From Tetrapyrgos nigripes (Eukaryota > Basidiomycota > Agaricomycetes > Agaricales > Campanellaceae): DNA of 64,000 nt. Both the position numbers and the translations under genes were made by a program. Positions within the stretch are counted from its first letter, which is position 1. Every line of letters starts with the position of its first letter. A model generated the notes under the pieces. The model was not told the DNA's origin and made no database searches. It was given only the letters and a program-made list of their open reading frames with translations. This document shows, in pieces, positions 1 to 10,330 of this stretch. The DNA is taken from positions 124,001-188,000 of the forward strand of contig JAACJM010000043.1 in assembly GCA_013368315.1 (NCBI GenBank). Direction: 5' to 3'.

Positions 1-885
1 TCGCCCTTCAGTATTGCTCAAAACATAATAACAACAATCCCCCTCCTCGCCCTCCTCCCAACTCTTCCCATATACATCCCAGCCTACCTCTCTTCCTACC
101 TTATCACCCGTCTCCTTTCAACGCCTGGAGAAGAAGAGGGTCTGGCTCAATTTAGAGGTATAGGAGGGGGAATTGGGAGGATGGTTGCTTCGGGGATTAT
201 TAGGAGTCGGGTTTACGACCGTTTACAAAGACAAGGGGTGTTGTCTTCCTTGTATGGACGGATTTTTGGACAGGTTGGGTCGGCACTGCCTTTGTCCCTA
301 ACAAGTTTGTTAACACCAATGTCAACAACGACGACAAGAAGCCCAGTCGTTCTCCCTCCTGCCCTGGTCAAATTCATCACCGTAATCATCTTTGACAACC
401 TCCTCGTAGCATACTACAAATTCTTGACAAAGCGAACTGGAGTGGTCGGGAGGGTTAAGGTGTTGTGGGGTGTTACGCGTCTCATTTTCGGGTCGGTGTG
501 GGAGTCGGTGAAATCTTTATGTGGATTAGGTAGGAGTGGTGTGGATATGGGAAGATATATGACGCCTCCTCCGCCTCCGGAGAATGCGTTTATTCGGAGG
601 CAGATGGAGAAGCAACAGCAACAAAATAAGGACAAGGACAAGGACGGGGAGGGATCGAAACTTGACTCTGAACCCGAAACCGAACCCGAACTACGTCGGC
701 TGCCCCCACCGGTGTCATTGGCGAAACTCCTAGTTCCGCTGCTGTACGCAAGAGAAGAAGCAAGGGGGGCGTTGGGTGGGTATTTGCGGGGGGTAGCGAG
801 ATCCGAGGTGGGGGAGAAGGAAAGGGCCCAAACGATGGCGAGAAAAGCAGAGTGGTTGAGGGTATTGGGGGCTGAAATACCTTAG
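1..885 (+). CDS. C-terminal part of a membrane-associated protein, possibly acyltransferase-like (5' truncated by window edge)
   Basis: One reading frame is open from base 1 to a TAG at 883-885, so the gene starts outside the window and about 294 residues are visible. The first 40 residues are strongly hydrophobic and rich in Leu, Ile and Pro, and end in an aromatic YIPAYLSSYL segment that looks like a membrane helix. A TPGEEE stretch and a glycine-rich run follow, then a second hydrophobic segment around base 370-430. Next come a low-complexity Gln/Lys/Asp region and a basic, alanine-rich C-terminus. The hydrophobic segment followed by an acidic EEE stretch resembles the C-terminal part of fungal glycerol-3-phosphate or PlsC-type acyltransferases, but no catalytic HX4D motif is in view, so the family is a guess. 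No intron is needed in the visible part. Good confidence that it is coding, low confidence for function. Confidence 0.6.
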   Translation, partial: SPFSIAQNIITTIPLLALLPTLPIYIPAYLSSYLITRLLSTPGEEEGLAQFRGIGGGIGRMVASGIIRSRVYDRLQRQGVLSSLYGRIFGQVGSALPLSLTSLLTPMSTTTTRSPVVLPPALVKFITVIIFDNLLVAYYKFLTKRTGVVGRVKVLWGVTRLIFGSVWESVKSLCGLGRSGVDMGRYMTPPPPPENAFIRRQMEKQQQQNKDKDKDGEGSKLDSEPETEPELRRLPPPVSLAKLLVPLLYAREEARGALGGYLRGVARSEVGEKERAQTMARKAEWLRVLGAEIP

Positions 886-890
886 ATACT

Positions 891-911
891 CTAGATAAGA
901 TACTTATCTAG
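891..911 (+). terminator. Perfect 9-bp hairpin just after the stop codon
   Basis: CTAGATAAG at 891-899 and CTTATCTAG at 903-911 are exact reverse complements separated by a 3-base loop. The hairpin starts 6 bp after the TAG stop of the upstream gene, so it lies in the expected 3' UTR. A role in 3'-end formation or mRNA stability is inference. Confidence 0.4.
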
Positions 912-1453
912 GGGATAGATGGGTATGAAAGAAAGGAAGGAGGGGAAGAGTGCATTGTTATTGTTATTGTTTTGTTATCCTTGCTCTTACTTAGTAAATT
1001 ATCAGATTGTCGATGTAGATGTCAGGAAATTGGATCGGTGTCTGTATGTACAACATTGAGAGTAAGTATGGCGAGTAGTACAGAGATTGCGTTCAAGCTT
1101 ACTCGAGCTCAGTGGGTTTTTCTTTTCTTTTGTTTCTTGATACACTTTGGGTAAGGTCATGCTAGATTCAGATAGGTGGATTTTTGAGTTTGATGTCAAC
1201 AACGGTCAATGTCGCTGGGAAGGCTGAAGCACGATAAGCCATACTTAGTCATAGCACGCCGGTGGCTACTGGTACAATTTGTAGCATACTGTACCATTTT
1301 AATCAATTCGGCAACGGGTAACGGACCCCTCAAAACAACGAATTTTCCGCCTTGTAATGCGTTACGGAAGCCAGTGACGAATTTTTCTACCGTTACACGC
1401 CAAAAACGTAACAACATGTATATCATCATTCATCAAGTGAGTGTCACTCAGCT
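912..1453. other. Intergenic, no gene recognised
   Basis: The first part is an AT-rich 3' flank with a TTGTTA microsatellite near 955-975. Short open frames occur on both strands, but none has splice structure, composition or similarity that supports a gene. A CTGTACCATTT string near 1289 resembles the end of the mariner-like MITE at 22715, but no matching right end was found. Confidence 0.5.
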
Positions 1454-1564
1454 ATTACGAGGCCTTTAGGCTGAGTTAATAATTTATGTCGTAGCGACCT
1501 CCCAGATCTTTCCCACGGGTTCAAACTCCCACCCCTGTTTATTGGCGCTCGTCAAGCGCTCATT
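1454..1564 (+). repeat. tRNA-related SINE-like dispersed repeat, copy 1
   Basis: About 110 bp that recurs almost unchanged in inverted orientation at 53711-53818 and in degraded form at 31469-31550. It contains GGTTCAAACTCC at 1518-1529, which fits a pol III B box, and GGCTGAGTT near 1469-1477, which resembles an A box, about 50 bp upstream. The T-arm pairing is poor, so it is not a working tRNA gene. A tRNA-derived SINE or its head is the best reading. Its 3' limit is not defined. Confidence 0.5.
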
Positions 1565-1720
1565 GAGAGTGGCCATCATGACGTCGCAGTCTCGACTTGG
1601 TCTGGACCGTGTCCACCAACGACAAAGAGGTCAAGATGGGAAACCAGGTGTCAGGACAGGGTTTATATATGTAAGTAAGGCTGTAAGGGAGGCTGTGAAG
1701 GAAGCTGTAAAGGAAGCTGT

Positions 1721-2113
1721 TGTAAGGGGACAGTTTTCTTTTTCCTTCCCTTCTCCTTTAGGACTTGTTTGTTCTTGTCTTATCTGGACTTCATTGACTT
1801 TCATTGACTTGTTTACCCCAGTTTCATCGTTTCATCATCCATCATTCATCATTCATCATTTTGATCTTTCATCATTCCACCTTTCTATTACTTTGTTTCA
1901 ACTGTACAGTTTTGCAGATCTTTTCCCAGGCCTTCATACGAGTATATATACCCCTTCCCTGCAGGTGAGTATCCTTGAGTTTTTCTCTTTGGATCTCCTC
2001 CTGCAGGTGCATAGTATGTCAGCCTTGTATTTTCTAGTTCTGATTTATATATCTTTGGATCTCCTCCTGCAGTTGTTGAGTGAGTGCCTCATGTGCCAGG
2101 AGTCACCCTTACA
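1721..2113 (+). repeat. 5' LTR
   Basis: 393 bp, matched end to end by 16292-16684. A TATATATA box lies at 1943-1950. The candidate transcript start is about 1977, where GAGTTTTTC begins. Runs of CATCATTCAT occupy the U3 part. The duplicated GGATCTCCTCCTGCAG blocks near 1989 and 2057 lie downstream in R/U5. Confidence 0.92.
1943..1985 (+). promoter_or_regulatory. LTR TATA box and predicted transcript start
   Basis: TATATATA at 1943-1950 is followed 27-34 bases later by GAGTTTTTC at 1977-1985. This 9-mer is the exact reverse complement of the sequence directly inside the LTR at 2116-2124. The distance is as expected for a pol II start, so the 5' end of the RNA could pair with the primer site. 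The same arrangement is present in the right LTR. Confidence 0.5.
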
Positions 2114-2115
2114 GT

Positions 2116-2124
2116 GAAAAACTC
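2116..2124 (+). other. Candidate primer-binding site for self-priming
   Basis: GAAAAACTC starts two bases after the LTR end. It complements the predicted first nine bases of the element's own transcript (1977-1985). Tf1/sushi elements are known to prime minus-strand synthesis with the 5' end of their own mRNA rather than a tRNA. I saw no convincing match to a tRNA 3' end here. Confidence 0.5.
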
Positions 2125-2309
2125 CTCATCAAGTGGAGTAGTCATCTTTGGCAACCATTTCTTTCTGAGCTCCAGATACTGGGGAGAGCAACTCTGATAG
2201 CACTCACACTGCCCTTGCTCCTCCTCCTACAGTTCCCTAAGACTCCTCCTCCACTCCTCAGTTCTCTCCACCCTCTGTTTCTTCTGCCTCATTACCTGGG
2301 TCCCCCACA

Positions 2310-3380
2310 ATGTCTGAAGCTTTCGACACTCGTCTGGCCCATCTTGAGCAGGCTTCCCAGAGTCAGAGCGAGCAACTCGCCGAGATCCTCACCACCCTCC
2401 ACCTACTCAACCCCCATCACAGCACCCCACTCGACTACCATTCTCTGCTTTGTCTTCTACCCCTCCCTCTCATCACTCTTCTGGAGCTTCACATGCTAAG
2501 ACATCCCCACCTGGCATCTTTGACGGTCAATGTTCTATTGGCCGAGTCTGGTGGACTAGTGCAATCATTTATGCCAGCACAGTTTGTTTCCAAGACGACA
2601 TTGTCAAGATCATGTGGGCATTGTCTTACTTCCAGACAGGTCGTGCTGCCACCTAGCGCCAAAGCCTCATTGACCATGACCACCTCTATGGCTCCCGTTT
2701 CGATACCTGGGAAGAGTTTGAAAAAGAGTTCATTAGAGAGTTCATGCCAGAAGACAAATGCACTCAGGCTAGTCTCACCCTAGAGGGTGTCTCCTACTTC
2801 CAGGGCACAGCTTCTGTTGACAAATACGTCGACAACTTCCATGCTCTCATCACCATGGCTGGCTCTAACGTTGAACCCATCCTCTACTCTACAAACCCTA
2901 CTGCACCTACCATCAAGGCCCAACTTGAGGACACAAAACATGTTGGTCAGACAGTGGTCCTTAAATTCCAACATGGACTGCAGCCTGCTTTAGAGAAGAA
3001 GGTTGCAGAGGCAGAGGCTCGTCCACAGGAATGGGACGTTGTGGCTTGGTATTCCCTGGCCAAGAGGTTTGATAAGCATGAACAGGAAGATGTAATCTTC
3101 CATGGTGCTCGTAGAAGTGTGCACTGGTCCACCCAAGCCTACTTTCCCCTCTCGTGCTCAACCTCAGGGTCATTCCCTTTTCCCAATCCAGTTCCCTACC
3201 CCTGCTGCTGCCCCCATTCCTGCTCCTCGTGCACCAGCCCCTGCCCAAGCTCCCCTTCCCCAAGGCATTCCCATGGAAGTCGACACTTTGAGGCAGAGGT
3301 TCCTAGCCCACCACACCTGTTACACATGTGGCAAAACCAGTCACTTCTCTGCAGCATGTCCAGGCCGCCAACGTGAACAT
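2310..3380 (+). pseudogene. gag: Gag remnant with CCHC zinc knuckle
   Basis: The likely start is ATG at 2310, followed by a coiled-coil-like N-terminus. The Gag core continues in other frames (near 2510-2655, then 2744 onward), so frameshifts and an in-frame TAG near 2654 break it. The conserved part includes an FxxWEEFEKEF-type segment at about 2700-2735 and a long helical region to about 3120. A Pro/Ala-rich linker leads to a CX2CX4HX4C zinc knuckle (CYTCGKTSHFSAAC) near 3320-3360. In this family Gag packages the RNA through the knuckle. The gene cannot make a complete product as it stands. Confidence 0.8.
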
Positions 3381-3399
3381 GTTCGCATTTCCTTCCATT

Positions 3400-6300
3400 C
3401 ATCGTCCAGTTCCTTTTCACCGTCTACCTCACAAATTAGTAATCTCTTCTGACAGAAGCTGCTGCCTGACAGTCCCAATAGAGCTAGAGTCCACATCTAA
3501 TGCCTCTCTGATCTCTGGCAGTGCACTCATCAACAGTGGAGCCACTAGTATGGGTTATGCCAACACCTCTATTCCTACCTGGAAACTCCAGAAGCCTATC
3601 CCTGTCTTCAATGACGATGGCACTCCTAACCAGGCTGGAGCCATAACTGAGATCTTGGACACTATCCTGTGTTTCAAGGATCACTCTGAACACATCCAGC
3701 TCACCAGGATGTCATTCTTGGCTATGGATGGTTACGAGCCCATAACCCTGCAACATTAAGCTCAGCCAGTGCCCAAGGCAGTGCTCTACATGTCATGAAG
3801 AAGTACAACAGGAATGTCAAATATCTCTATCTGTTGCCTGTCATCAACGCCAAGCTCTGGAACATTGTCAGGAAGGTCCATCTCCCCACATTATTGAATT
3901 GGACCTTGGTGAAGATGAGATGAACAACCTTGGGACCTTTGGCTGCGATGACTTCCCTGACGACGTTTCTATTGAGGAAGGTGATCGCATATTTGTTACC
4001 TCGGTTCCTCCAGAGTCGGATTTCATCAGAGTGACAAGCACCACTTCTCAACATCTAGCAGAAGCACATGCCAAGGCTTCGAGGAACCCTCATGACAGCC
4101 TCCCTGATCACTTCTATGAGTACATAGATGTCTTCTCCAAGGATTTTTTTGATGTGCTGCCAGACTGCAAACCATGGGACCATACAGTAGAGTTAGTCCC
4201 TGACTCTAAACCTGCCAATTGCAAGGTCTATCCACTTGCTCCTAATGAACAAAAGGCCCTTGATGAGTTCCTCACAGAGAATCTGTCTACCAGTCACATT
4301 TGTCCCTCTAAATCCCCTATGGCATCTCCAGTCTTCTTCATAAAGAAGAAGGATGGAAACCTCTGACTCATCCAAGACTATTGTGTGCTAAATGAGATGA
4401 CAATTAAGAACCATTATCCATTGCCCCTGATTAACGAACTTGTTAATAACCTCAAAGGTAGCATGATACTTCACTAAATTGGATGTATGCTGGGGTTTCA
4501 ACAACATCCAGATTTGTGAAGGCGACAAATGGAAGGCAGCTTTTCGCACCAACCATGGTCTCTTCAAACCCCTTGTCATGTTCTTCGGTCTCATCAACAG
4601 CCCTGTGACCTTCCAGATGATGATCTCATCATGGAGAGGGTGTTGTATCTGTCTATCTCAACAACATCTTGATTTACACCAAGACTGTTGAGGAGCATCA
4701 TCGTGTGACTTGTCTAGTCCTAGACCAGTTGTGGCAACACAAGCTGTACCTTAGAGCAGACAAATGCGAGTTTGAGAAGACTCGCATTGAGTACCTTGGC
4801 ATCATCATCTCCCATAATCATGTTGAAATGGACCCTATCAAGGTGTCTGGTGTTGCAGAGTGGCCTGTACCTGAAAGCAAGAGAGAGGTCTCCTCCTTCC
4901 TTGGATTCACCAACTTCTACCATGGGTTTATCCAGGACTTCTCTCATCATGCACGACTGCTGTTCGAACTGACCCAAAAAGACATCAAGTTTGATTGGTC
5001 TAAGGATGCTCAGGATGCCTTCAACATCATGAAGTCCCTAATCACCTCCTCCCCCATCCTCACCATGCCTGACGACTCTCAACCATATCACTTGGAGTCA
5101 GATAGCTCTGACTACGCTATGGGAGCAGTTTTATCCCAGCAGTCTCCAGATGATGACAAGTGGCATCCCATTGCCTTCTACTCCAAGAGTCTTAACACCA
5201 TTGAACACAACTATGAGATCCACAATAAGGAAATGCTAGCCATCATCTGAGCCCTCGAGGAATGGAGACACTTCCTTGAAGGAGGACATTTTCCTGTGGA
5301 AATCTGGACAGACCATAAAAACTTGGAGTACTTCTGAACTGCAAAAAAGCTCAATCAATGTCAAGCTCGTTGGTCCCTGTACCTCTCTCATTTTGACTTC
5401 CAGTTACACCATTGCCCTTGCTGCACTATGGGCAAGCCTGATGCATTGTCCCACTGACCAATGACAATTCAGACATTGTGCTACTCAAGCCAGAGATGTT
5501 CTCAATCGCTGCTGTCACTACTGCAATTGATTTGACTGGTGAAGAAGTCGAGATCATGAGAGACATCTGCTTCACTGTTTGTGAAAACGAGCTAGAGGAA
5601 AAAGTCATGTGTGCTGTGCAAGCCTTGCACAAGTCCCACACTCGCTCTATTCACAGTGCAGAATGGGATGAATGTGAAGGGCTGCTGTATTTCCAGGGCA
5701 AGATCTATGTTCTCCCTTTCCATGACCTCTGCTGTCGCATAGTCTCCCAACACCATGACACCAAGGTCGTTGGTCACTCTGCACGGTTCAAAACCCTTGA
5801 ACTTGTCTCAAGGAACTACTGGTGGCCCCAGATGTCTTGGTACATTGGGCTGTATACCAAGACTTGTGATCTGTGTATGTGAACCAAGACTCGTCATCAC
5901 CTCCCCATTGGAGAGCTCATCCCTTCTGAGACTCCCACTGAGCCATGGCAGTCAGTGTCAGTTTACTTCATTGTCGAACTACCAGAAGCTCATGGGTACA
6001 ACACAGTCATGGCAAGAGAGGTCACTTCCTTCAGACTCATACAATGGTTACTGCTGAAGGAGCTGCACATATCTACTTCAGGGAAGTATGGAAGCACCAT
6101 GGAATGCCCAGATCAGCACGCTCTGTCCATGGCCCACAGTTTGTCGCAGACTTCATGAAGGAACTCTGTAGGATGGCTGGTGTCAAACAGGAACTTTCTA
6201 CAGTCTACCACCCACAGACAGATGGGCAGACTGAACATGTCAATCAAGAGCTGGAAGGTTACCTGCATCAGGATGATTGGAATGAGCTACTGCCCACTGC

Positions 6301-6850
6301 TGAGTTCTCCTACAACAATAAGGTCCATGTGTCGACTCAGCAAACTCCCTTCATGATTGACACTGGTCGAAACCCTCATATGGGTTTTGAGCCTCACATA
6401 CGGTGGTCAGAAATGGAGAATGTTAATGACTTTGTTGATCAGCTCAAGTCAGGTTGGAAAGAGGCACAGGCAGCACTCACAAAGGCCAAGTCAGAGTATG
6501 CCCAATACTATAACCATCACCATACCCCTGCCCCTATCTTTAAGCCTGGTGACAAGGTCTGGTTGGATGGCTCTGACATCAACACAACCTGTCCATCAAA
6601 GAAACTCAGTCATTGTTGGCTTGGGCCTTACACTGTTCTTCAAGAAGTTGGCAAGGGTGCCTACAAGCTGAAATTTTCCCCGTCCATGAAACACCTCCAT
6701 CCAGTCTTCCCTGTCATCAAACTTGACCACTACACTGATGATCCTATCCCTGGTCGTAGACCTGACCCACCTCCTGACCCTAAAATCATTGACAGCAAGG
6801 AAGAGTTTGAGGTTGAAGAGATTTTGGATAGTCGTTGTTATGGACATTGG
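3400..6850 (+). pseudogene. pol: Pol polyprotein remnant: protease, reverse transcriptase, RNase H, integrase, start of chromodomain
   Basis: The protease core lies at about 3510-3560 and reads INSGAT, so the catalytic Asp is Asn (AAC at 3532-3534). Reverse transcriptase runs about 4090-4690. Its active site reads YLNN (AAC AAC at 4660-4665) instead of YLDD. RNase H runs about 5050-5350. The integrase zinc domain and core run about 5690-6260, with the first two residues of the DDE triad replaced, and an intact GPY-type C-terminal module (WLGPYTVL) is near 6617-6645. In-frame TGA codons at 4364, 5248, 5335 and 5880 each sit where an Arg is expected. The chromodomain begins at about 6790 and is cut at 6850 by the Plavaka element; its remainder is at 16080. 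This copy is enzymatically dead. Confidence 0.88.
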
Positions 6851-7084
6851 CATCAGCAAAACCCAAAAGACCTGTCCAGGCCTGGGAAGGACGATCAGGC
6901 TGGTAACCCCGATGGAACCATCCCAGTGCTGGGATGCCCTACAGCACTGCACCAGATTACCAAATTATTAACAGGACAATCAGACTGTAGATATTGTTAC
7001 ATTATGCATTACCTGTACATATGATACATACTGGATAACATGTACTTTTCTAACAATCTGGATTGTATGTAACAGGTAAAACAT

Positions 7085-7265
7085 TCTGTATGAACTATTA
7101 CAGATCTTCCAGAATGTTGTAAATGTTCCAGGTCTTTCAGAATGAATACTAGTATCCAACATGAGCGACTTGTCCCAGGACGTTCATAATGATCGCTAGT
7201 ATCCAACGTGAGCAACATGTCCCAGGTCTTTCAGAATGATAACTAGTATCCAACAGGAGCGACAT
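7085..7265. repeat. Left subterminal tandem repeat of the Plavaka element
   Basis: Three imperfect copies of about 60 bp share CCAGG(T/A)C, TTCAGAATGAT, CTAGTATCCAAC and GAGC(G/A)AC. Such subterminal repeats are transposase-binding regions in CACTA elements; here the role is inferred from position. Confidence 0.6.
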
Positions 7266-7752
7266 GTACCAGATCAATCAGTATGGATTTAGTTGTCCAA
7301 CCTTACTCACCTCTTACAGGTCAGACATCTTGACTCAACTTCTTATACTTATGCGGTCAACAATCAAATCAATAGAAAGCGAATGCATTCTCTAGTAGCA
7401 AGTACATACTACATACAACACTAACAAAACAGAGAGCAGATTATGAACGAGTAGCAAAAGCATACAGCAATAAGGACAATCTACAAGGTGATACATCAGT
7501 CAGAGCAGTTGTCTCGAAAGAGACGACGAACCTCCATGATACTGAAAGCAAAGTAAAAACAGAATCTAAAAAGTTGGGAAATCAGTCACATATGATTGAT
7601 GTAAGTAGATGATAGACACATACCTAGGTTCTGCAGGGCCCGAAGTTCAGCGTAAACTAAAGTCCTCAATTAGTACAAAGCAGGGATCATAGACAATAAG
7701 GTACTCACAGATTTTTTCCGAACGATTGTCTCCTAGATAGTAAACAGTCAGC

Positions 7753-10020
7753 TCAAATAAAGCGGAAAGAAAATTGGGACCATACTGTTACATTAGACGA
7801 CTTGCACGACTTGGAGGAAGGAGCGGCGGTGCTCTGTGTAGCAGGGGAGGAAGAGGCAGAGGTCGGCTTTGAGGACGAGAGGAGAGAAGCATCAGCAGGT
7901 AGGGTCTTGTCAGTTGAGGCAGTGTTGGTACTGTGGTCGTCCAATGATATAAGGACCTCTGGGGATGGCTCACAGGAGGAAGCATCCACATCCGTGACCA
8001 TAGCTCTTGATGACGGAGGGGTTGAGGAGTCCGAGGCGGGAGGAGTGGATGAGTCGGAAGTGGAGTCCGAGGTGGGAGGAGTGGACGAGTCAGAAGTGGG
8101 AGGGGTGGATGAGTCAGAGGCAGTAGACGAGTCGGAGGTGGGAGGGGTGGACGAGTCGGAGGCAGCTTTGACTGCAGCATCTTCTTCGAGCTTGACCTTA
8201 GCGGCTTTTTCTTCTTCTTCGATGAGTTGAAACATTTGCGCGATTTGATGTAGGCTGGAGTTGGTGTCTTCTTTGTCGTCGGTGACAGAGTCTTCGTTAT
8301 CTGGTAGCATCCACTTGATCATCCTATAGAAGACTACAGTCAGTAATGCGAGACGAGAAGAATGGAGAAATATACTTGTTCCAGTTGCTGATGGTCAGCT
8401 CAATCCATGGCCCTAGTTTCTCGGTGTATTGAGGATCCTCGAACAGCGCTAACGCCGCTGTGAAGGCACCGCTCTTGATGACAGCTCCATCGTCAGTGCG
8501 GTAGTCGTCCGAACTAGAGAGAGCGTGCCGGACCTAAGATAAAGTGAAAAGACAGTCATGGGTACAACGGAGAGAGGAAGAAAGAACGTACCATGAGGGA
8601 GACATAGACCATTGTGCGAGGGGTCACCTGTTTGATGCCCCATTGCCATGCCTTACCACATTTCCTGACCTTGAAGTTCTTGCCATGGTTTTCAATCCAG
8701 TTTGCTTCATTTTCTGGCCCGAGGTATAAAAGAATCCATCCCTAAAATATCTTAGTGAAAGCAAGAACAGGTAAAAGAGGACAACGTACCACAAAGAGTA
8801 TAAAACTCAAGAATAAACCACCATCCATTACATGACGTGAACCTTTGGAGGCTTCCTCTCCCAAGTCACCATAGAAGAATGCTGGAAAGTGGGTATGTGA
8901 GATCTTGTAGCCCTTGGCGTTCTCAATGACTTTCTGACAGAACCTGTATAGATACATCAGAATTAGTACTTGAGAAGATGAAGAGAAGTTGAAGACTTAC
9001 TCGTCTGGGTCCTTGTTGTACTCCGAGAGGAGGAGTGGAGTACAAAGAAAGCGGGCAATTTGTGGGTGATGCCATCCTCTAGCGTCGGATTTCTTGGCCT
9101 TTGCACCTCGAGGGATCGGCAGGTCAAAATCGTCTAGGCCAGACTCGTAGAGGACCCAGTCCAGAACGCGGGTCTTCAGTATGCGAATGTCTTGAGATAC
9201 TGCATCGCTTGATGACCTATGCATCTATGTGGTGCATTAGAAGAGTAAGTGAATAGATAGGGGAAAACACTTGCCTCTTTAGACAGAGCGTCCATATACT
9301 TGCGGTGAGCGATACCCTTGCAGTCGTCGTCGAAAGTAGAAATACGGGTCTTGAGGATATCCCAGACCTTTAGTACCTCAGCCCTAAAACGACGTAAGTA
9401 AATGGAACTAAAACAAGCGGAATACTGACTTATCCTTCTCCTTCTTGGGCACATTGTGAGAAGAACCCTGCTTGAGAAAACCATCGTTCTCAAGGCCGGT
9501 GTATATAACCTGTAGCCAGGAGACAAAAGGGTCATGACAGACGGCAACAAATCGCGCCATGTCCTTCCAGGACTAAAATGCGTCAATAGAAGATACAAGT
9601 GACTATATGGATACAATACTCACCCTTTCCTACCACGACGACCTCCTCTGCGCTGCTCGAGACTGTTGCAGATACCTCCCTTGTCAGCGTCTTTCTCACT
9701 GCTTTTGTCCTCGTCTGCACTAGCTTGAGGGGAGGTCCTAGGTTCAGAGGTGTCGGAGTCCTCTTCCGAGTCGGATAGCACCGTCGTCTTCGAAGTCTTG
9801 CACCGCTTGCTGGGTTTGGAGGATTTGCCGGGGTTCTTGGATTTGCACTTGTTGGACTTGCTTGAGGGTTTGGGGGTCGTCTTGCAGTTCTTGCTGGGTT
9901 TGGATTTAGAGACAGGAGGAGCATCGCCCTCGCTACCGGAGCCAATGAAGGAGGAGTCAGGCATGGCAAAGAGATGGTGGTGGTAGCGATCCAAGAGACG
10001 CGTCGAGGTTTCCTGCTCAT
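7753..10020 (-). CDS. Unknown multi-exon companion gene of the Plavaka element
   Basis: Candidate starts are ATG at 10020 or 9964. The N-terminal exon (to about 9626) is Ser/Lys-rich and highly charged (SDSEEDSDTSEP). Later exons fall at about 9390-9570, 9280-9385, 9001-9230, 8790-8947, 8593-8740, 8375-8533 and 7753-8323, separated by 50-80 bp introns with GT and AG ends. The central exons encode an ordered, Trp-rich domain (DWVLYESGLDDFDLPIPRG; NEANWIENHGKNFKV). The last exon carries a Glu/Lys coil and a Ser/Thr/Pro-rich repeat tail. The join between the first two exons needs a frame change, so the copy may be broken. I do not recognise the family. Its position inside the transposon, divergent from the transposase, suggests an accessory protein or captured gene. 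Confidence 0.55.
7985..8175 (-). repeat. Low-complexity repeat encoding Ser/Asp/Thr/Pro tail
   Basis: Degenerate 24-30 bp units (GACGAGTCGGAGGTGGGAGG type) encode repeated SDSSTPP on the minus strand. They lie in the last exon of the companion gene, so copy number may vary between copies of the element. Confidence 0.6.
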
Positions 10021-10182
10021 TTAAGCAATTTCAAACTCCGCCCAGTCCTAGCACATACATGCAGCGCCTCAGCGCAAGCCTTGGTCCGCTGAGCTTTCCA
10101 GTAGTGTATGTTTAAACGTAATATAGTTTTCAAGTTGACAATAAGATATACATCCAGACTTATATCTAACCACCAAACTACA

Positions 10183-10330
10183 GACGCATCCGTCCCTGTC
10201 TCTTCGCTCTCTCCTTCAGTCTCGGTCTCTGCATCTCTACATCTCCTTCAGCAGCAGCCCTAGCCTCTTCTGCTTCTTGTGCCAGTCGTTCTGCCTCTTC
10301 AGTATTACAGCTAGATTTCGCAGCATAGTC
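10183..10330 (-). CDS. Possible last exon of a second minus-strand gene (charged coiled coil)
   Basis: On the minus strand a frame ends in TAG at about 10183 and encodes a strongly charged coil (EEAERLAQEAEEARAAAEGD) followed by a basic tail. The composition is protein-like, but the frame is closed by TAA just upstream, so an intron acceptor near 10328 would be needed. No upstream exon was identified. It could belong to the companion gene of the transposon or be chance. Confidence 0.25.

Noticed and set aside
1289..1420. A second mariner-like MITE starting CTGTACCATTT
   Set aside because: No matching right end or TA pair was found and internal similarity to the 22715 element is not convincing.
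1518..1530. A functional tRNA gene at the B-box-like sequence
   Set aside because: Acceptor and T stems do not pair properly and the unit recurs as a dispersed repeat, so a SINE-like element is more likely.
1542..2117. Coding frame across the SINE-like repeat and the left LTR
   Set aside because: It crosses the border of the retrotransposon and consists of LTR sequence. The same frame appears in the right LTR.
9176..9616. A 146-codon minus-strand protein
   Set aside because: The frame crosses several introns of the companion gene in the wrong phase; the spliced exons give more protein-like sequence.
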